DNA of 64,000 nt, taken from the NCBI GenBank assembly GCA_034665305.1, contig JAXDFZ010000001.1:280205-344204 (forward strand), read 5' to 3'. Of this stretch, positions 62,538 through 64,000 are shown piece after piece. The notes under the pieces are model-generated. The model made no database searches. It was given only the letters and a program-made list of their open reading frames with translations, and was not told the DNA's origin. Position 1 is the first letter of the stretch. The number at the start of each line of letters is the position of its first letter. The position numbers and the translations under genes were made by a program. The stretch comes from DASXRU01 sp034665305 (lineage in GTDB: Bacteria > Acidobacteriota > Blastocatellia > Pyrinomonadales > Pyrinomonadaceae).

Positions 62538-63569
62538 TCAACCACCCGCTATCACAGGTGGTGCTGACAAGACAATCGGCAACAACTCTGCTCGCACTTC
62601 GGCGGCTACGTCATCGGGCTGCAGTGAGGAAGTGCCTAACGCTCCACTTTGATCCGAAAACTTGATAGCCGAAGTCATCTCGCTGCTGTTGAGTTTCCAT
62701 GAGGCGGCGCCTGGTTTCTCCAGCGCGTTCAGTCGCGCAACCAGAGATGAAAAGTCACGGCGCGTAATTCGCGGCCGCACAATCGTTTCGGCCCAGGAGT
62801 AGTACGGGTAGTCAATACGATAACTCCAACCATCGCCGACCGGCCGGGCGATGACAAAGAGTTCGCCGCGCGCGTGGTGCGAAATTGCCGTGTATGGCGC
62901 CGCGTGGCTGGTGGGATTGAAACCGGCAGCGCTGAAGACTTCGGGCGCCAGAAGAACGAGGGAAAACTTCGCGGCCGGATCTTCGATGACCCGTGAGCTC
63001 CCTTTTGAAAAACTGTCCAGCGCGGCAGCGATGCGTTCCCACGCCGGCCGCCACAGCGCTTCGTAATCGTTGGTGTGTTTCAGCACGTGAGCGACTTTCG
63101 GCAGCACCAATTCGTAGCAGTGCGCGTCGTCGTCAACCGTCTTGCCGGCGAGCTGATTCGCGAGAGGCGATCCCGCTTCTTCATCAACGGGTGACTCAGA
63201 TCCCTGAATCACTATGCTCGCCCGCACCGCGTCTTCGCCGGTGAACTCAGAAAAGTCTCCCGCTTCCGCCGCCGCGATTAGTTTCTGGCGCAACTCGAGC
63301 GCACGCTCGCCTTCCAGAACCGTCCAAACGGACAGCACACCGTCGGTATCAAAGTGATTGTTGGTGACGAGATCGATTCCGCGAGTGAGCGACTCGCGAT
63401 CCGGCGCGGCGAGCAGATTAAGGGCAATCTCAGTCGAGGTGTCGGCCTTTACTGAAGCTGGAGTTTCATTGCCCTGCCAGTGGGAAAAGTGAACGGCGTT
63501 GTCGACTGTGCCGTCGACGGACAGTTTTGGCACGGTGGCCAGACCATCATGGTAAAACTCAAATCGCAT
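62538..63569 (-). CDS. Conserved protein of unknown function (DUF6687-like)
   Basis: 343 residues from the ATG at 63569. Blocks AVHFSHWQGNETPASVKADT, LVTNNHFDTDGVLSVWTVLE and VDDDAHCYELVLPKVAHVLK contain conserved His/Asp patterns suggesting a metal site. The pattern resembles an uncharacterised family that I remember as DUF6687; that naming is uncertain. No signal peptide. The upstream frame runs into a GGACAGACA repeat and is not used. Confidence 0.65.
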   Translation of the reverse strand: MRFEFYHDGLATVPKLSVDGTVDNAVHFSHWQGNETPASVKADTSTEIALNLLAAPDRESLTRGIDLVTNNHFDTDGVLSVWTVLEGERALELRQKLIAAAEAGDFSEFTGEDAVRASIVIQGSESPVDEEAGSPLANQLAGKTVDDDAHCYELVLPKVAHVLKHTNDYEALWRPAWERIAAALDSFSKGSSRVIEDPAAKFSLVLLAPEVFSAAGFNPTSHAAPYTAISHHARGELFVIARPVGDGWSYRIDYPYYSWAETIVRPRITRRDFSSLVARLNALEKPGAASWKLNSSEMTSAIKFSDQSGALGTSSLQPDDVAAEVRAELLPIVLSAPPVIAGG

Positions 63570-63578
63570 ATCAATGTA

Positions 63579-63895
63579 GGACAGACATTCCTGTCTGTCC
63601 CTTTCTTTGGAAAGTTGGTCGGTGTAGAACTTCTTTCCAGGGGACAATAACAGTTCGCGTTTGGTGGAACAAACAGGCGGATCTGGTTGTTATGGATTTT
63701 CCATCCCCATGGGAGGGTCCTAGTGGCGAGCACTTAAAAGAAAACTACGCGCGGCCGTCGAGGCAGCGCGTAGTTCTCTTCATTACTTGGTTGCGTAGGC
63801 CCTCTCCCCAACCCTCTCCCAAGGGAGAGGGCATTAAGTAGGAGGGTTGAGCTGACGGTCTTGTCAGGGTGGCCCGGCAGGAATGCCTGTCCTAC
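63579..63895. repeat. Repeat-rich gap with GGACAGGCA and CCTCTCCC families
   Basis: The 322-base gap 63570-63891 contains a perfect GGACAGACATTCCTGTCTGT-type hairpin (63579-63600), CATCCCCATGGGAGGG (about 63705-63720), CCCTCTCCCAAGGGAGAGGG (about 63811-63830), and a degenerate GGACAGGCA copy at 63875-63895 overlapping the stop of the right-edge gene. No gene in between. Confidence 0.75.
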
Positions 63896-64000
63896 GGGGT
63901 GCACTCAGCATTGGTCCTGGGTGCATTAACTCCGAAGCGTTGCTGGTACTCGGCCGAAGTAATGAACGAGCAGACCATGCCGTGCTGCTTGGCGACGTTG
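63892..64000 (-). CDS. C-terminal fragment of a DUF4214-domain protein (cut by window edge)
   Basis: Only the last 35 residues are in the window: the sequence NVAKQHGMVCSFITSAEYQQ then RFGVNAPRTNAECTP ends at a TAG at 63892-63894. The FITSAEYQQRFG pattern is the end of DUF4214 domains that close many secreted acidobacterial beta-rich proteins. The stop is part of the GTAGGACAGGCATTCC repeat. N-terminal part lies to the right. Confidence 0.65.
   Translation of the reverse strand, partial: NVAKQHGMVCSFITSAEYQQRFGVNAPRTNAECTP

Overview
The window looks like a chromosomal segment of an uncultured or little-studied acidobacterium, probably class Blastocatellia. The reasons are three paralogues of the acidobacterial VWFA-related family, moderately high GC, OpcA next to Zwf, a MoaD-MoaE fusion, many secreted proteins of unknown function, and gene tails typical of that group (DUF4214 at the right edge). 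There is no phage, plasmid, IS transposase or CRISPR array. Genes sit on both strands in short units, with few long operons.

Layout. 0-10 kb: gyrA, then three large VWFA-related secreted proteins in alternating orientation. 10-17 kb: fused molybdopterin synthase, a LON-domain protein, a histidine kinase / sigma-54 activator / CheY-like regulator unit, and an inositol-monophosphatase-family enzyme. 17-25 kb: PLP decarboxylase, aldo-keto reductase, a Mpo1-like membrane protein, an orphan MutH/Sau3AI-type nuclease, a GntR regulator, a Gly/Lys-rich disordered protein, a DUF2721 protein and a PflX-type radical SAM protein. 25-34 kb: hutH, a DUF2270 protein, tadA, two tRNA-Ser genes, a YggT protein, SRP RNA and dnaX. 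34-45 kb: phosphoglucose isomerase, secreted and repeat proteins, a multihaem cytochrome, an amidohydrolase remnant, and a PQQ-type propeller with EF-hands. 45-51.5 kb: gnd, an M61 peptidase, zwf and opcA. 51.5-64 kb: a peptidase-MA/TPR protein, a Ycf48-like propeller, a ferritin-like protein with RNase HI, a GrdB-like protein, an S41 peptidase with a DUF4149 protein, a DUF309 protein, a thioredoxin-reductase-like flavoprotein without the CxxC, and a DUF4214 C-terminus.

Metabolically, the clearest theme is the glucose-6-phosphate / oxidative pentose phosphate node: pgi, gnd, zwf and opcA all lie on the plus strand within 18 kb.

The most unusual signal is not a gene. Almost every intergenic gap holds short palindromes or inverted pairs from about a dozen sequence families. 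Many begin directly at a stop codon, and in several genes the repeat itself supplies the stop (aldo-keto reductase, opcA, the right-edge DUF4214 protein). One pair is inserted in frame inside gnd, and one forms the end of a 35-residue ORF that has a strong ribosome binding site. I treat this as the best candidate for an undescribed system: a mobile or recombining 3'-end repeat network, with no mobilising enzyme visible here.
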